NCBI RefSeq assembly: GCF_000719475.1
Contig: NZ_JOGO01000013.1
Span: 62,001-126,000, forward strand
Length of the DNA: 64,000 bases
Source: Streptomyces sp. NRRL F-5630
GTDB lineage: Bacteria; Actinomycetota; Actinomycetes; Streptomycetales; Streptomycetaceae
Direction of reading: 5' to 3'
Shown here: positions 33,907-42,248 of the stretch, piece after piece
Numbering within the stretch: position 1 is the stretch's first letter
Layout of the letters: every line of letters begins with the position of its first letter
Notes under the pieces: model-generated
The model's input: only the letters and a program-made list of their open reading frames with translations
Databases searched by the model: none
Told to the model about the DNA's origin: nothing
Translations under genes and position numbers: made by a program

Positions 33907-35361
33907 TCAGCCGACCGTCGCGCCCTCTTCGTGCCGCTGCGCCGCCTCTTCGAGGCGCGCCGCCGCGCGCCGCGCGCTCTCCCCGGCCCGCCGCCCCGAG
34001 GAGACGAGGCCCAGCACCAGCACGGCGGCCCCGCACCCGGTGAGCACCCACCACGCCGGGCGCGCCGCGGCCGTGAAGGTCTCGGCGTACCGCGAGGGCG
34101 TGATGCCCGAGGCGAGGATCGCCCCGAGGAGCGCGACGCCGAGCGCCGAGCCCGTCTGGCGGCTCGTCGAGGCGACGGCGGCGGCGACCCCGGCCTGGGA
34201 GCGGGGCATCCCGGAGACGGCCGTGTTGGTGATGGGCGCGTTGACGAAGCCGAAGCCGAGGCCGAAGAGCACGAAGGCGACGACGAGGGTCACGGTGTGG
34301 GTCTGTCCGTCGAAGGCCGCGAAGAGGACGCCGCTCGCGGTCATCCCGAGCCCCGCGATCAGCAGCGGCACCCGCGTGCCGCGCGCCCCGACGAGCCGCC
34401 CCGACAGCGGCGCGCTCACGAAGGTCACGGCGGCCATCGGGAGCATCCACAGCCCGGCGTGCAGCGCGCTGTAGTGGCGGACGTTCTGGAGGTAGAGCGT
34501 GGAGAGGAAGAGGAAGCCGCCGAGGCCCGCGAAGCCGCACACGGCGATCACGGTCGCGCCGCTGAAGGGCAGGCTCCGGAAGAAGCGCGGGTCGATGAGC
34601 GGTTCGGGCCTGCGCAGCTCGTACGGGACGAGCAGCGCGACCGCGAGGACGGCGAGCACCGCGCAACCGAGCACGAGCGGCGAGGTGAGGCCCGCGTTCG
34701 GGGCCTCGATGATGCCGAACGTGAGCGCGGCGAGGAGCACGATGACGAGGAGCTGCCCGACCGGGTCGGGGCGGCGCCCGTGGGGAGCGCGCGACTCGGG
34801 CACGTACAGCGACAGGAGGACGAGCGCGGCGATGCCGATGGGCAGGTTGAGCCAGAAGATCGAGCGCCAGCCGACGCTGTCGACGAGCACCCCGCCGATG
34901 ATCGGGCCCGCCGCCATCGAGAGGCCCACGACGCCGCCCCACACGCCGATCGCGCGGGCGCGCTCGCGCGGGTCCGTGAAGGTGTTCGTGATGATCGACA
35001 TCGCGACCGGGTTGAGCATCGAGCCGCCGACGGCCTGCACCATGCGGAAGACGACGAGCAGCCCCAGGTTCGGGGCGATCGAGCAGAGCGCCGAACCGAC
35101 CGTGAAGACGATCAGGCCGATGCGGAAGACGCGGCGGCGGCCCACGCGGTCCGCCGTCGAGCCGGAGAGCATGAGCAGCGAGGCGATGACGAGCGTGTAG
35201 GCGTCGATCGTCCACTGGAGCCCCGAGACGCTCGCGTGGAACTCTCTTTGCAGGTCGGGGAGGGCGACGTTGAGGACGGTGTTGTCCAGGGAGACGATCA
35301 GAAGGCTCATGCAGCAGATGGCGAGGACGGCCATGCGCCGCCGGTGACTCAGCTCGGGCAT
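33907..35361 (-). CDS. DHA2-family MFS drug exporter
   Basis: 484 residues; ATG at 35361. Fourteen-helix DHA2 pattern: SLDNTVLNVALPDLQREFHA (motif D1), GSTADRVGRRRVFRIGL (motif A), NTFTDPRERARAIGVWGG and GVAAAVASTSRQTGSALGVA (family-typical). No SD precedes the ATG, while a -10-like TACGAT ends 7 nt upstream, so the mRNA is probably leaderless. A TTAGTA-N5-TACTAA palindrome overlaps the promoter, but no regulator gene is adjacent. Likely drug or metabolite efflux by proton antiport. Confidence 0.92.
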   Translation of the reverse strand: MPELSHRRRMAVLAICCMSLLIVSLDNTVLNVALPDLQREFHASVSGLQWTIDAYTLVIASLLMLSGSTADRVGRRRVFRIGLIVFTVGSALCSIAPNLGLLVVFRMVQAVGGSMLNPVAMSIITNTFTDPRERARAIGVWGGVVGLSMAAGPIIGGVLVDSVGWRSIFWLNLPIGIAALVLLSLYVPESRAPHGRRPDPVGQLLVIVLLAALTFGIIEAPNAGLTSPLVLGCAVLAVLAVALLVPYELRRPEPLIDPRFFRSLPFSGATVIAVCGFAGLGGFLFLSTLYLQNVRHYSALHAGLWMLPMAAVTFVSAPLSGRLVGARGTRVPLLIAGLGMTASGVLFAAFDGQTHTVTLVVAFVLFGLGFGFVNAPITNTAVSGMPRSQAGVAAAVASTSRQTGSALGVALLGAILASGITPSRYAETFTAAARPAWWVLTGCGAAVLVLGLVSSGRRAGESARRAAARLEEAAQRHEEGATVG

Positions 35362-35368
35362 GAGCGGT

Positions 35369-35396
35369 ATCGTAAATCATTAGTACGCTTTACTAA
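35369..35396 (-). promoter_or_regulatory. Leaderless promoter and palindromic operator of the exporter
   Basis: Minus-strand -10 TACGAT (35369-35374) is followed by 7 nt and the ATG. Directly upstream, TTAGTA-CGCTT-TACTAA (35380-35396) is a perfect 6-bp dyad in an AT-rich stretch, of the MarR operator type. It is also 62 bp upstream of the dihydrouridine synthase start on the other strand. Confidence 0.6.
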
Positions 35397-35458
35397 CTAA
35401 TGACCGGGCCTGTGGACAGCCGACTTGGCCCCCGGCGGCGGTACGTGACAATGGAGCC

Positions 35459-36658
35459 ATGTCCTCCGCAGTCCCCCTCGCCCCCGCAGCCGCCGAAGCC
35501 ACCGGGCCCACGCCGCCCCCCGCCCCGGCGGGCACGCCCCTGGCCATCGGCCCGCACCCGGTCAGCCCACCCGTCGTGCTCGCCCCCATGGCCGGGATCA
35601 CCAACGCGCCCTTCCGCACCCTGTGCCGGGAGTTCAGCGGCGGCAAGGGCCTCTTCGTGAGCGAGATGATCACGACCCGCGCCCTCGTCGAGCGCAACGA
35701 GAAGACGATGCGGCTCGTCCAGTTCGGCCCCACCGAGACGCCCCGCTCGATCCAGCTCTACGGCGTCGACCCGGCCACGGTCGGCAAGGCGGCCCGCATG
35801 ATCCGCGAGGAGGACCTCGCGGACCACATCGACCTCAACTTCGGCTGCCCGGTGCCGAAGGTCACGCGCAAGGGCGGCGGCTCGGCCCTCCCGTACAAGC
35901 GGCACCTGCTGCGCGCGATCCTGCGCGAGGCCGTCGCGGGCGCGGACGGGCTCCCGGTCACGATGAAGATGCGCAAGGGCATCGACGACGACCACCTCAC
36001 CGCGCTCGACGCGGGCCGCATCGCCGTCGACGAGGGCATCACCGCGATCGCCCTGCACGGCCGCACCACGGCCCAGCACTACGGCGGCACCGCCGACTGG
36101 GACGCGATCGCGCGCCTCAAGGAACACGTCCCCGAGCTTCCCGTCCTCGGCAACGGCGACATCTGGACCGCCCAGGACGCCCTGCGCATGGTCCGCGAGA
36201 CCGGCTGCGACGGCGTCGTCGTCGGACGCGGCTGCCTCGGCCGGCCCTGGCTCTTCGCGGACCTCGTCGCCGCCTTCGAGGGCGGCCCGCGCCCGGCTCC
36301 GCCCGGCCTGCGCGAGGTCGCCGCCGTCATGCTGCGCCACGCGCGTCTCCTCGGCGAGTGGCTGGAGGACGAGGAGCGCGGCGTGATCGACTTCCGCAAG
36401 CACGTCGCCTGGTACCTCAAGGGCTTCTCGGTCGGCTCCGAGAAGCGCCGCGCCCTCGCCACGACCTCCACCCTCGCCGAGCTGGAGGAGGGCCTGCACG
36501 GCCTCGACCTCGACCAGCCCTGGCCCGCGGCGGCCGAGGGTCCGCGCGGGCGCACCTCGGGCAACAACAGGGTCGCCCTCCCCGACGGCTGGCTCGACGA
36601 CCCCTGGGACTGCGCGGCCCTGGGCGAGGACGCGGAATCGGAGACCTCGGGAGGCTGA
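35459..36658 (+). CDS. dusB: tRNA-dihydrouridine synthase (DusB type)
   Basis: 399 residues; ATG at 35459 with GGAG close upstream. FMN TIM barrel: VVLAPMAGITNAPFR at the first strand, NFGCPVPKVTRKGGG with the catalytic Cys, HGRTTAQHYGGTADWDAI and GNGDIWTAQDALRMV for FMN phosphate binding. The C-terminal helical tRNA-recognition domain (VMLRHARLLGEWLEDEE, HVAWYLKGF) follows. Reduces specific uridines in tRNA D-loops using NADPH. The N-terminal 25 residues are Ala/Pro-rich and probably disordered. Confidence 0.94.
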   Translation: MSSAVPLAPAAAEATGPTPPPAPAGTPLAIGPHPVSPPVVLAPMAGITNAPFRTLCREFSGGKGLFVSEMITTRALVERNEKTMRLVQFGPTETPRSIQLYGVDPATVGKAARMIREEDLADHIDLNFGCPVPKVTRKGGGSALPYKRHLLRAILREAVAGADGLPVTMKMRKGIDDDHLTALDAGRIAVDEGITAIALHGRTTAQHYGGTADWDAIARLKEHVPELPVLGNGDIWTAQDALRMVRETGCDGVVVGRGCLGRPWLFADLVAAFEGGPRPAPPGLREVAAVMLRHARLLGEWLEDEERGVIDFRKHVAWYLKGFSVGSEKRRALATTSTLAELEEGLHGLDLDQPWPAAAEGPRGRTSGNNRVALPDGWLDDPWDCAALGEDAESETSGG

Positions 36659-36821
36659 GGCGGGCCGGGGACGGTGGAGGGAAGCGCGGGGTGGCCGAGG
36701 GGCGGTCGCGCACAAAGAGGCGCCGAAAGGGCATTGTGCCTGGCCGGACAGATGCGATCATGAGCTGACACGAGTATCAATGCGAGCTCGTGGGACTTGA
36801 GTTGCAGAGGAAGGCACGCCG

Positions 36822-37628
36822 ATGAGTTCTCCCCTCGACGACCGTATGCAGCGCCTTGAGCAGGAGCTCAACACGAGCGTGCCCCACTCCGCACGGATGT
36901 GGAACTACTGGCTCGGCGGCAAGGACAACTACGAGGCGGACCGCAAGCTCGGCCAGTACATGGCCGAGACGTACCCGCAGATCAAGGAGATAGCCCGCGC
37001 CTCGCGCGCCTTCCAGGCCCGCGCCGTGCGCTACCTCGCGGGCGAGGCCGGCATCCGCCAGTTCCTCGACCTCGGCACGGGCCTGCCCACCGCCAACGCG
37101 ACGCACGAGGTCGCCCAGTCCGTCGAGCCCACCGCGCGCATCGTCTACGTCGACCACGACCCGATCGTCCTCGCCCACGCCCGCGCGCTGCTCACGAGCG
37201 GCCCCATGGGCGCGACCGACTACGTGCACAGCGACCTCGCCGACGCACCGGCCGTGCTCGCCGAGGCCGCGCGGACCCTCGACCTGACCCAGCCCGTCGG
37301 TGTCCTCATCCTCTCCACCCTCGGCCACGTCCCGGACAGCGACGCCGCCCAGGCCCTGCTCCGGTCCTACCTCGACGCGCTCCCCTCGGGCAGCCACCTC
37401 GTCCAGTGCGACACCATCGAGACCCCCGAGACGAAGGCGGCTTCCGAGGACTACGAGGAGGGCGGCGCGATGGCCTACCGCTCCCGGCCGCGCGACGAGA
37501 TGGAGCGCTTCACGGAGGGCCTGGAGCTCGTGGAGCCCGGCTTCGGCTCCATCGACCTGTGGAAGCCGGAGGCCCCGCTCGACCGCGAGCCCATCGAGCA
37601 GTGGGGCTTCGTGGGCCGCAAGCCGTGA
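36822..37628 (+). CDS. SAM-dependent methyltransferase, DUF574 family
   Basis: 268 residues; AGGAAGG before the ATG. VPHSARMWNYWLGGKDNYEADR is the hallmark of the DUF574/Methyltransf_19 family, very expanded in Streptomyces. FLDLGTGLPT is motif I, IVYVDHDPIVLAHA motif II. The family is structurally a class I methyltransferase with unknown substrates, often near regulators. It stands alone here, followed by a double hairpin. Confidence 0.92.
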   Translation: MSSPLDDRMQRLEQELNTSVPHSARMWNYWLGGKDNYEADRKLGQYMAETYPQIKEIARASRAFQARAVRYLAGEAGIRQFLDLGTGLPTANATHEVAQSVEPTARIVYVDHDPIVLAHARALLTSGPMGATDYVHSDLADAPAVLAEAARTLDLTQPVGVLILSTLGHVPDSDAAQALLRSYLDALPSGSHLVQCDTIETPETKAASEDYEEGGAMAYRSRPRDEMERFTEGLELVEPGFGSIDLWKPEAPLDREPIEQWGFVGRKP

Positions 37629-37649
37629 GGCTCCGCAAGGCGTGAGCGT

Positions 37650-37697
37650 CCCTGAGCCTTGAGGACGCAAGCCCTCAGGGTCCCCGAACCCTCGGGG
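37650..37697 (+). terminator. Double hairpin after the DUF574 gene
   Basis: ccctgag (37650-37656) pairs with ctcaggg (37674-37680), followed immediately by ccccg/cgggg at 37682-37697. It lies 22 bp after the stop. Confidence 0.5.
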
Positions 37698-37764
37698 CCC
37701 AGTCCTGAGGCCGCGCGGGCCGTGAGCGGGCGCCGCTGTCGGTGGTTCGTGGCACGCTGGCCGC

Positions 37765-38271
37765 ATGACCACTTCACCGCGCACGGGGGGCGGCGGGGCC
37801 GAGGCGCGCAGGCTGCGCGACCTCGCCGTCCTGCGGCGGGTCCGGGACCGCATCGACCGCGAGTACGCGAGCCCGCTCGACGTCGAGGCCCTCGCGGGCG
37901 GCGCGCACATGTCGGCCGGGCACCTGAGCCGGCAGTTCCGCCTCGCCTACGGGGAGCCCCCGTACGCGTACCTCATGACGCGGCGCATCGAGCGCGCGAT
38001 GGCGCTCCTGCGGCGCGGCGACCTCGGCGTGACCGAGGTGTGCTTCGCGGTCGGCTGCTCCTCGCTCGGCACCTTCAGCACCAGGTTCACCGAACTGGTC
38101 GGTATGCCGCCGAGCGTCTACAAGGAGCGGGCGGCCGAGGGCGCGGCGGCGGGGGAGAACGCGGGCGCGGGGGCGGGTGAGGGAGCGGCGGAGGGCGTTC
38201 CCGCCTGCCTGGCCAAGCAGGTCACCCGACCGGTCAGGATTCGAGAAGCGCCCGGTCCCGGCCCCGCCTAA
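37765..38271 (+). CDS. AraC-family regulator, HTH-only form
   Basis: 168 residues. The double HTH (VRDRIDREYASPLDVEALAG, HLSRQFRLAYGEPPYAYLM, then LGVTEVCFAVGCSSLGTFST, TELVGMPPSVYK) fills residues 20-125. The C-terminal 40 residues are Gly/Ala-rich with no recognised fold, and there is no sensor domain. The following VOC gene begins 11 bp after the stop, suggesting cotranscription and possible control of that gene. Confidence 0.92.
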   Translation: MTTSPRTGGGGAEARRLRDLAVLRRVRDRIDREYASPLDVEALAGGAHMSAGHLSRQFRLAYGEPPYAYLMTRRIERAMALLRRGDLGVTEVCFAVGCSSLGTFSTRFTELVGMPPSVYKERAAEGAAAGENAGAGAGEGAAEGVPACLAKQVTRPVRIREAPGPGPA

Positions 38272-38281
38272 CGTCGAAGGC

Positions 38282-38692
38282 ATGGACCTCACACTGCACA
38301 CCACAGTCCTCCCGCACACCGACCCCGAGGCCTCGCTCCGCTTCTACCGCGACATCCTCGGCTTCGAGGTGCGCAAAGACGTCGGCCAGGGCGCGATGCG
38401 CTGGCTCACGGTCGGCCCGAAGGGCCAGGACAGCATCTCCCTCCTCCTCGCCCCGCCCGCCCTCGACCCCGGCATCACGGACGAGGAGCGGCGCACGATC
38501 AACGAGATGATGGCGAAGGGCACGTACGGCTGGATCCTCCTCGCGACGAAGGACCTCGACGGCACCTTCGGCACGCTCTCGCAGGCGGGCGCCGAGGTCG
38601 TCCAGGAACCCGTCGAGCAGCCCTACGGCATCCGCGACTGCGCCTTCCGCGACCCGGCGGGCAACCTGATCCGCATCCAGGAAGTGGGCTGA
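38282..38692 (+). CDS. VOC-family protein
   Basis: 136 residues from the ATG at 38282, single VOC chain. MDLTLHTTVLPHTDPEASLR starts the first module, FYRDILGFEVRKDVGQGAMR completes it. DCAFRDPAGNLIRIQEVG supplies the C-terminal metal-ligand region. Reads like the bleomycin-resistance/glyoxalase-type proteins that are often encoded after AraC regulators (an AraC-VOC pair). A real reaction cannot be assigned. Confidence 0.9.
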   Translation: MDLTLHTTVLPHTDPEASLRFYRDILGFEVRKDVGQGAMRWLTVGPKGQDSISLLLAPPALDPGITDEERRTINEMMAKGTYGWILLATKDLDGTFGTLSQAGAEVVQEPVEQPYGIRDCAFRDPAGNLIRIQEVG

Positions 38693-38842
38693 GCGCGGGG
38701 GTGCGGGGGCGTTCCGCGTGAACGCCCCCGCACCCCCGGCCCTCCCGTCCGAGGCCCCGCTGCCAGCACGGTCGCCGTCATCAGTCACCGTCGCCGCCAG
38801 CGGGGGCTCTCATGGATCACCGCCGCTGCCAGCGCTCTCCGC

Positions 38843-38874
38843 CGCTGTCAGCGGCCCCTCGCTGTCAGCGGCCC
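38843..38874. repeat. 15-bp direct repeat at glycosyltransferase 3' end
   Basis: cgctgtcagcggccc occurs at 38843-38857 and 38860-38874, and overlaps the glycosyltransferase stop codon. Each copy contains CGCTG-T-CAGCG, able to form a small hairpin. Similar ctgccagcg motifs lie upstream at 38770-38835. Confidence 0.7.
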
Positions 38875-40049
38875 GAAGCTGCCTTCAGCTCCGCCTCGAT
38901 GAGGTCGGCCGCCCGGGACGTGCCGCCCTCCCTGAGGGCCTCTTCGCGCAGCCGCGACGAACGCCGGGCCACCTCCGGGTCGCCGACCAGGTCGAGCAGC
39001 GCCTCGCGCAGGCGCTCCGCCGTCGCCTCCGCCGTGTCGACGCGGTGGGCGATGCCCAGTTCGACGAGGCGGTCCGCGTTCGCGAACTGGTCGACGGCCT
39101 GGGGCACCGCGATCATCGGGACGCCCGCGAGCAGCGCCTCGCCGCAGCCGCCCATGCCCGCGTGCGTCACGAAGGCGTCGGCGGAGGCGAGGATCGCGCG
39201 CTGCGGGACCCAGGAGCTGACTTCGAAGTTGGCCGGTACGGGGCCGAGTTCGGCCGGGTCGACGTACTTGCCGATCTGGAGGACCACGTGCCACCCCGCC
39301 AGCTCGCCGAAGGCCGCGATACAGGCGCGGTAGAAGGCGGGCTGCCGGGTGTACGCGGAGCCGAGCGAGACGAGCAGCACGCGTTCCGCGTCGGCCGGGC
39401 GCTCCCAGGTCTCGGCGTCCGCGTCGAAGCACGGCCCCACGAAGGTCACGACGTCCGTGTTCACGCGGTCCGCGTGCGGCTGCATCGCGCGCGGCACGAG
39501 GGCGAGCGAGCGCGCGGGCGGGCCCATGAACGTATCGACGTCCCGTGTCGTCGTCCCGCACTCCGCGAGCCAGCGCGCGAAGCGCTCCTCGTAGGCGTCC
39601 GCTCCGGGCAACGCCTTGATCTGCGCGCCCACTTCCTCCGCGTACCCGTCCCACCCGACGAACGCGGGCGAGAGCTGCACGAGCGGCCTGCCCTGCGTCT
39701 CGGCGAGCGCGCGGGCGTGGTAGGCGCCGATGTCGTAGAGGTACAGGTCGGCGGGGTCGCTGTCGTAGGCGGCGCCAAGCTGCGGAAGCGACTGGACACC
39801 GTCGTCCAGGAAGAGGCCCATGGCGGCGATGGGGTCCTCGGGCCACTCGTTGTCCACGTGCGGCAGCACCGAGGCGACGGGCACGAGCGTGGCGCCGGTC
39901 GGCTCGACGAGGTGGGCGACGGAGGGGGCCGTCGCGTACGTCACCCGGTGGCCGCGGGCGACCAGCTCGCGCACGATGTCCAGGCTCGGCCGCATGTGGC
40001 TCACGAGGGGGGCGCACACCATGGCGATGTGGGCAGGGGCAAGTGGCAT
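38865..40049 (-). CDS. Macrolide-type glycosyltransferase (MGT family)
   Basis: 394 residues; ATG at 40049. A GT-B GT1 enzyme of the OleD/Mgt branch. The N-terminal acceptor domain starts HIAMVCAPLVSHMRPSLDIVRELVARGHRV. The UDP-sugar signature is intact: SSWVPQRAILASADAFVTHAGMGGCGEALLAGVPMIAVPQAVDQFANADRLVELG, with the catalytic His in the N-terminal loop. MGT proteins inactivate macrolides by adding glucose to a desosamine hydroxyl; others glycosylate broader acceptors. The gene is monocistronic, so a resistance or detoxifying role is more likely than biosynthesis. Confidence 0.88.
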   Translation of the reverse strand: MPLAPAHIAMVCAPLVSHMRPSLDIVRELVARGHRVTYATAPSVAHLVEPTGATLVPVASVLPHVDNEWPEDPIAAMGLFLDDGVQSLPQLGAAYDSDPADLYLYDIGAYHARALAETQGRPLVQLSPAFVGWDGYAEEVGAQIKALPGADAYEERFARWLAECGTTTRDVDTFMGPPARSLALVPRAMQPHADRVNTDVVTFVGPCFDADAETWERPADAERVLLVSLGSAYTRQPAFYRACIAAFGELAGWHVVLQIGKYVDPAELGPVPANFEVSSWVPQRAILASADAFVTHAGMGGCGEALLAGVPMIAVPQAVDQFANADRLVELGIAHRVDTAEATAERLREALLDLVGDPEVARRSSRLREEALREGGTSRAADLIEAELKAASGR

Positions 40050-40301
40050 GGGAACACACTCGTTTCAGTTCTACGGGGTCTACAGGGGCAACGCGTGCCG
40101 ACGCACAGGCCTGCGGGGCCGGGCGGCACGTGGCGGGGGAGGAGGCCGGTGAAGGCCCGCTCGCTTCAGCCGTAGATCTGGAGGAAACGCATGTGGACGA
40201 CTCTAGGACGCGGGACGCGGGGGCGCACGTCCTTTTTCGCGCCCCCGCGCCCCGCACCCCGCGCCCCGCGGCCCCGTGCCCCACGCCCTTCTGCCCCTTG
40301 C

Positions 40302-42248
40302 CTACCCCCCGCCCACCGCCGTCAGCAACGCCAGCGGTGCCGCCGCCGACCGCGACTCGCGCACGCACGCGTACGGTGCCGCGACCGGGAGCGGGTGCCG
40401 GGTCCGCTCGTACCCCGCCAGGACCTCCGGGAGGCGGTGGTCCTCGTGCGCCGCGGCCTCCGTGAGGCCGTGGGCGAGGCGCAGGGCCTCGTCGTGGAGG
40501 CCGTAGCGGGCGAGACCGAGGGCGAGGAGGGCGTTGTCGTGCGGCCAGACCGCGCCCCGGTGGTAGGCGAGCGGGTGGTACGCGGCCTGTCCGGCGGCCA
40601 GGGTCCGTACGCCCCAGCCCGAGAAGAAGTCCGGCGCGAGCAGACGGCGGCCCACTGACTCGCCCCACTCCTTGTCGAGCAGCCCCGACCACAGCAGGTG
40701 CCCCGCGTCCGAGGCGAGCGCGTCGAGTCTGCGCCCGTCCTCGTCGAGCGCGAGCGCGGGGAAGGAGTGCTCGGGCATCCAGAAGTCGCGCTGGAAGCGG
40801 TCGCGCAGATCGGTCGCCGTCTGGTCGAGCAGGTCCGCGTACACCGGGTCGTCCCACACCTGCCGGGAGAGCCGCGCGGTACGGCGCAGGGCGTCGTACG
40901 CGTACCCCTGGGCGCCCGCCGTCAGGACCGGGCCGCTCGGGCGGGTCCCGTCGGCCGCGCAGATCGCGCCCGGCGTGTCGCGCCAGTTCTGGTGCGCGAG
41001 CCCGCCCTCGTCCGCGCGGTGGACGAGGTAGCCGCGCGAGGTGAGCCCGCCGTGGTCGAGCATCCACGTCACGGCGGCGCGCGCCTGCTTCTCCAGGCGC
41101 CGCGCCGCCGTCCTGTCGCCGGTCCGCTCGGTGTACGCGCCGAGCAGGACGAGGAAGAGCGGCGTCGCGTCGACGGAGCCGTAGTAGCGGCCGAAGGGCA
41201 CCTGCCCGAAGTGCGCGAGTTCCCCGTGCCGCACCTCGTGCACGATCTTGCCCGGCTGGGCGACGCGCGCCGCCGTCTCCTCGGTGGCCTGCGCGGCGGC
41301 GAGCGCGGCGAGCGTCGCCGCGGCCGGTTCCGGGCGGTAGGGGAGGAGGAAGAGCGAGGTGAAGAGCGCGTCACGGCCCAGCAGCGTCTGGAACCAGGGG
41401 GCTCCGGCGGCCGGGACCCGCAGCGGCTCCCCGTCCGGGCCCGCCGCGGGGACCTGGAGCGCGGCGAGATCCGCGAGCCCCCGTGCGCACGCCGCGCCCA
41501 GCTCGGGCCAGCCCGCGGCGAGCGCCATGCCCTCCGTGTAGTCCGCCGCCTCCTCGGCGAGCAGCCGCGCCGCCTCGCGCGGCGAATCCGGGACGACGGG
41601 CGGGGTGAGTCCGCCGTTCCCCAAGGCCCGTACGCGCAAGGTGACTTCGGCTCCGCCGCCCGGCTCGCAGTCGAGCCGCCACACGAGCCGCCGGGCCCCC
41701 GTGCCCGTCTCCTCGACGGCGTCGGGGGCCGGTTCGGCGGTCACCGCGGTACGGGCCTGCCAGTCGCCCCGCCGGTAGCGGAATTCGAGCGCCCCGTCCT
41801 CGGTCAGCTCCCTGCCCCGTACCGCCCCGGGCTTGCTGTACGTGCGATGGTCGGCCCGCAGCTCGAACTGGTCGCTGAAGTCCGCGTCGACGGTGAGCGC
41901 GAGCCGGACCGTGAGCGGCCCCTGGCGGTTGCTCAGGAGCCGCACTGTCTCCACGAACGAGCCGTCCACGACAGCCTGTTCGCGGAAGAGCGTGTACGCG
42001 GGCGGCTCGGTGCGGCTGCCGTGCGGGCTCAGCACACTGCGCAGCGTCCCGCTGCCCGCGGCCGGGGCGAGCACCTGCGGCACCCGGCCGTCCACGGTGA
42101 GCTGCCAGCGGCTGAGGTGGCGCGCGTCCCGTACGAAGAGACCGTCCGGGGCCGTGCCCCGCGCCCCCGTGATGTCCCCCGCCGCGTCGACGGCGGCGAA
42201 GCTCGACCCGTGCACGAGCGTGCGCCGGCCGGTGTCCTCCCTGTTCAC
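40302..42248 (-). CDS. Amylo-alpha-1,6-glucosidase-like glycogen debranching enzyme
   Basis: 648 residues. The N-terminal GDE domain reads HGSSFAAVDAAGDITG, then PDGLFVRDARHLSRWQLTVDG. An (alpha/alpha)6 barrel follows, with PWFQTLLGRDALFTSLF, GYLVHRADEGGLAHQNWRDTPGA and YHRGAVWPHDNALLALGL, whose Asp and Glu residues are in the GH15/GH133-like catalytic positions. Its ATG overlaps the stop of the upstream enzyme (ATGA). Soluble, with no signal peptide. Probably acts on an alpha-glucan or its fragments; ROK-controlled carbohydrate metabolism is suggested by the neighbours. Confidence 0.85.
   Translation of the reverse strand: MNREDTGRRTLVHGSSFAAVDAAGDITGARGTAPDGLFVRDARHLSRWQLTVDGRVPQVLAPAAGSGTLRSVLSPHGSRTEPPAYTLFREQAVVDGSFVETVRLLSNRQGPLTVRLALTVDADFSDQFELRADHRTYSKPGAVRGRELTEDGALEFRYRRGDWQARTAVTAEPAPDAVEETGTGARRLVWRLDCEPGGGAEVTLRVRALGNGGLTPPVVPDSPREAARLLAEEAADYTEGMALAAGWPELGAACARGLADLAALQVPAAGPDGEPLRVPAAGAPWFQTLLGRDALFTSLFLLPYRPEPAAATLAALAAAQATEETAARVAQPGKIVHEVRHGELAHFGQVPFGRYYGSVDATPLFLVLLGAYTERTGDRTAARRLEKQARAAVTWMLDHGGLTSRGYLVHRADEGGLAHQNWRDTPGAICAADGTRPSGPVLTAGAQGYAYDALRRTARLSRQVWDDPVYADLLDQTATDLRDRFQRDFWMPEHSFPALALDEDGRRLDALASDAGHLLWSGLLDKEWGESVGRRLLAPDFFSGWGVRTLAAGQAAYHPLAYHRGAVWPHDNALLALGLARYGLHDEALRLAHGLTEAAAHEDHRLPEVLAGYERTRHPLPVAAPYACVRESRSAAAPLALLTAVGGG

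Noticed and set aside
33892..35400. 502-codon plus-strand frame across the DHA2 exporter
   Set aside because: Antisense shadow, rich in Arg/Glu/His with no family features; the exporter on the minus strand has full motifs.
36899..37645. Plus-strand frame overlapping the DUF574 gene
   Set aside because: Frame-shifted shadow of the methyltransferase, lacking motif I and the family signature.
38843..38874. Transposon terminal repeats
   Set aside because: The repeated cgctgtcagcggccc is direct, short and noncoding, with no transposase nearby.
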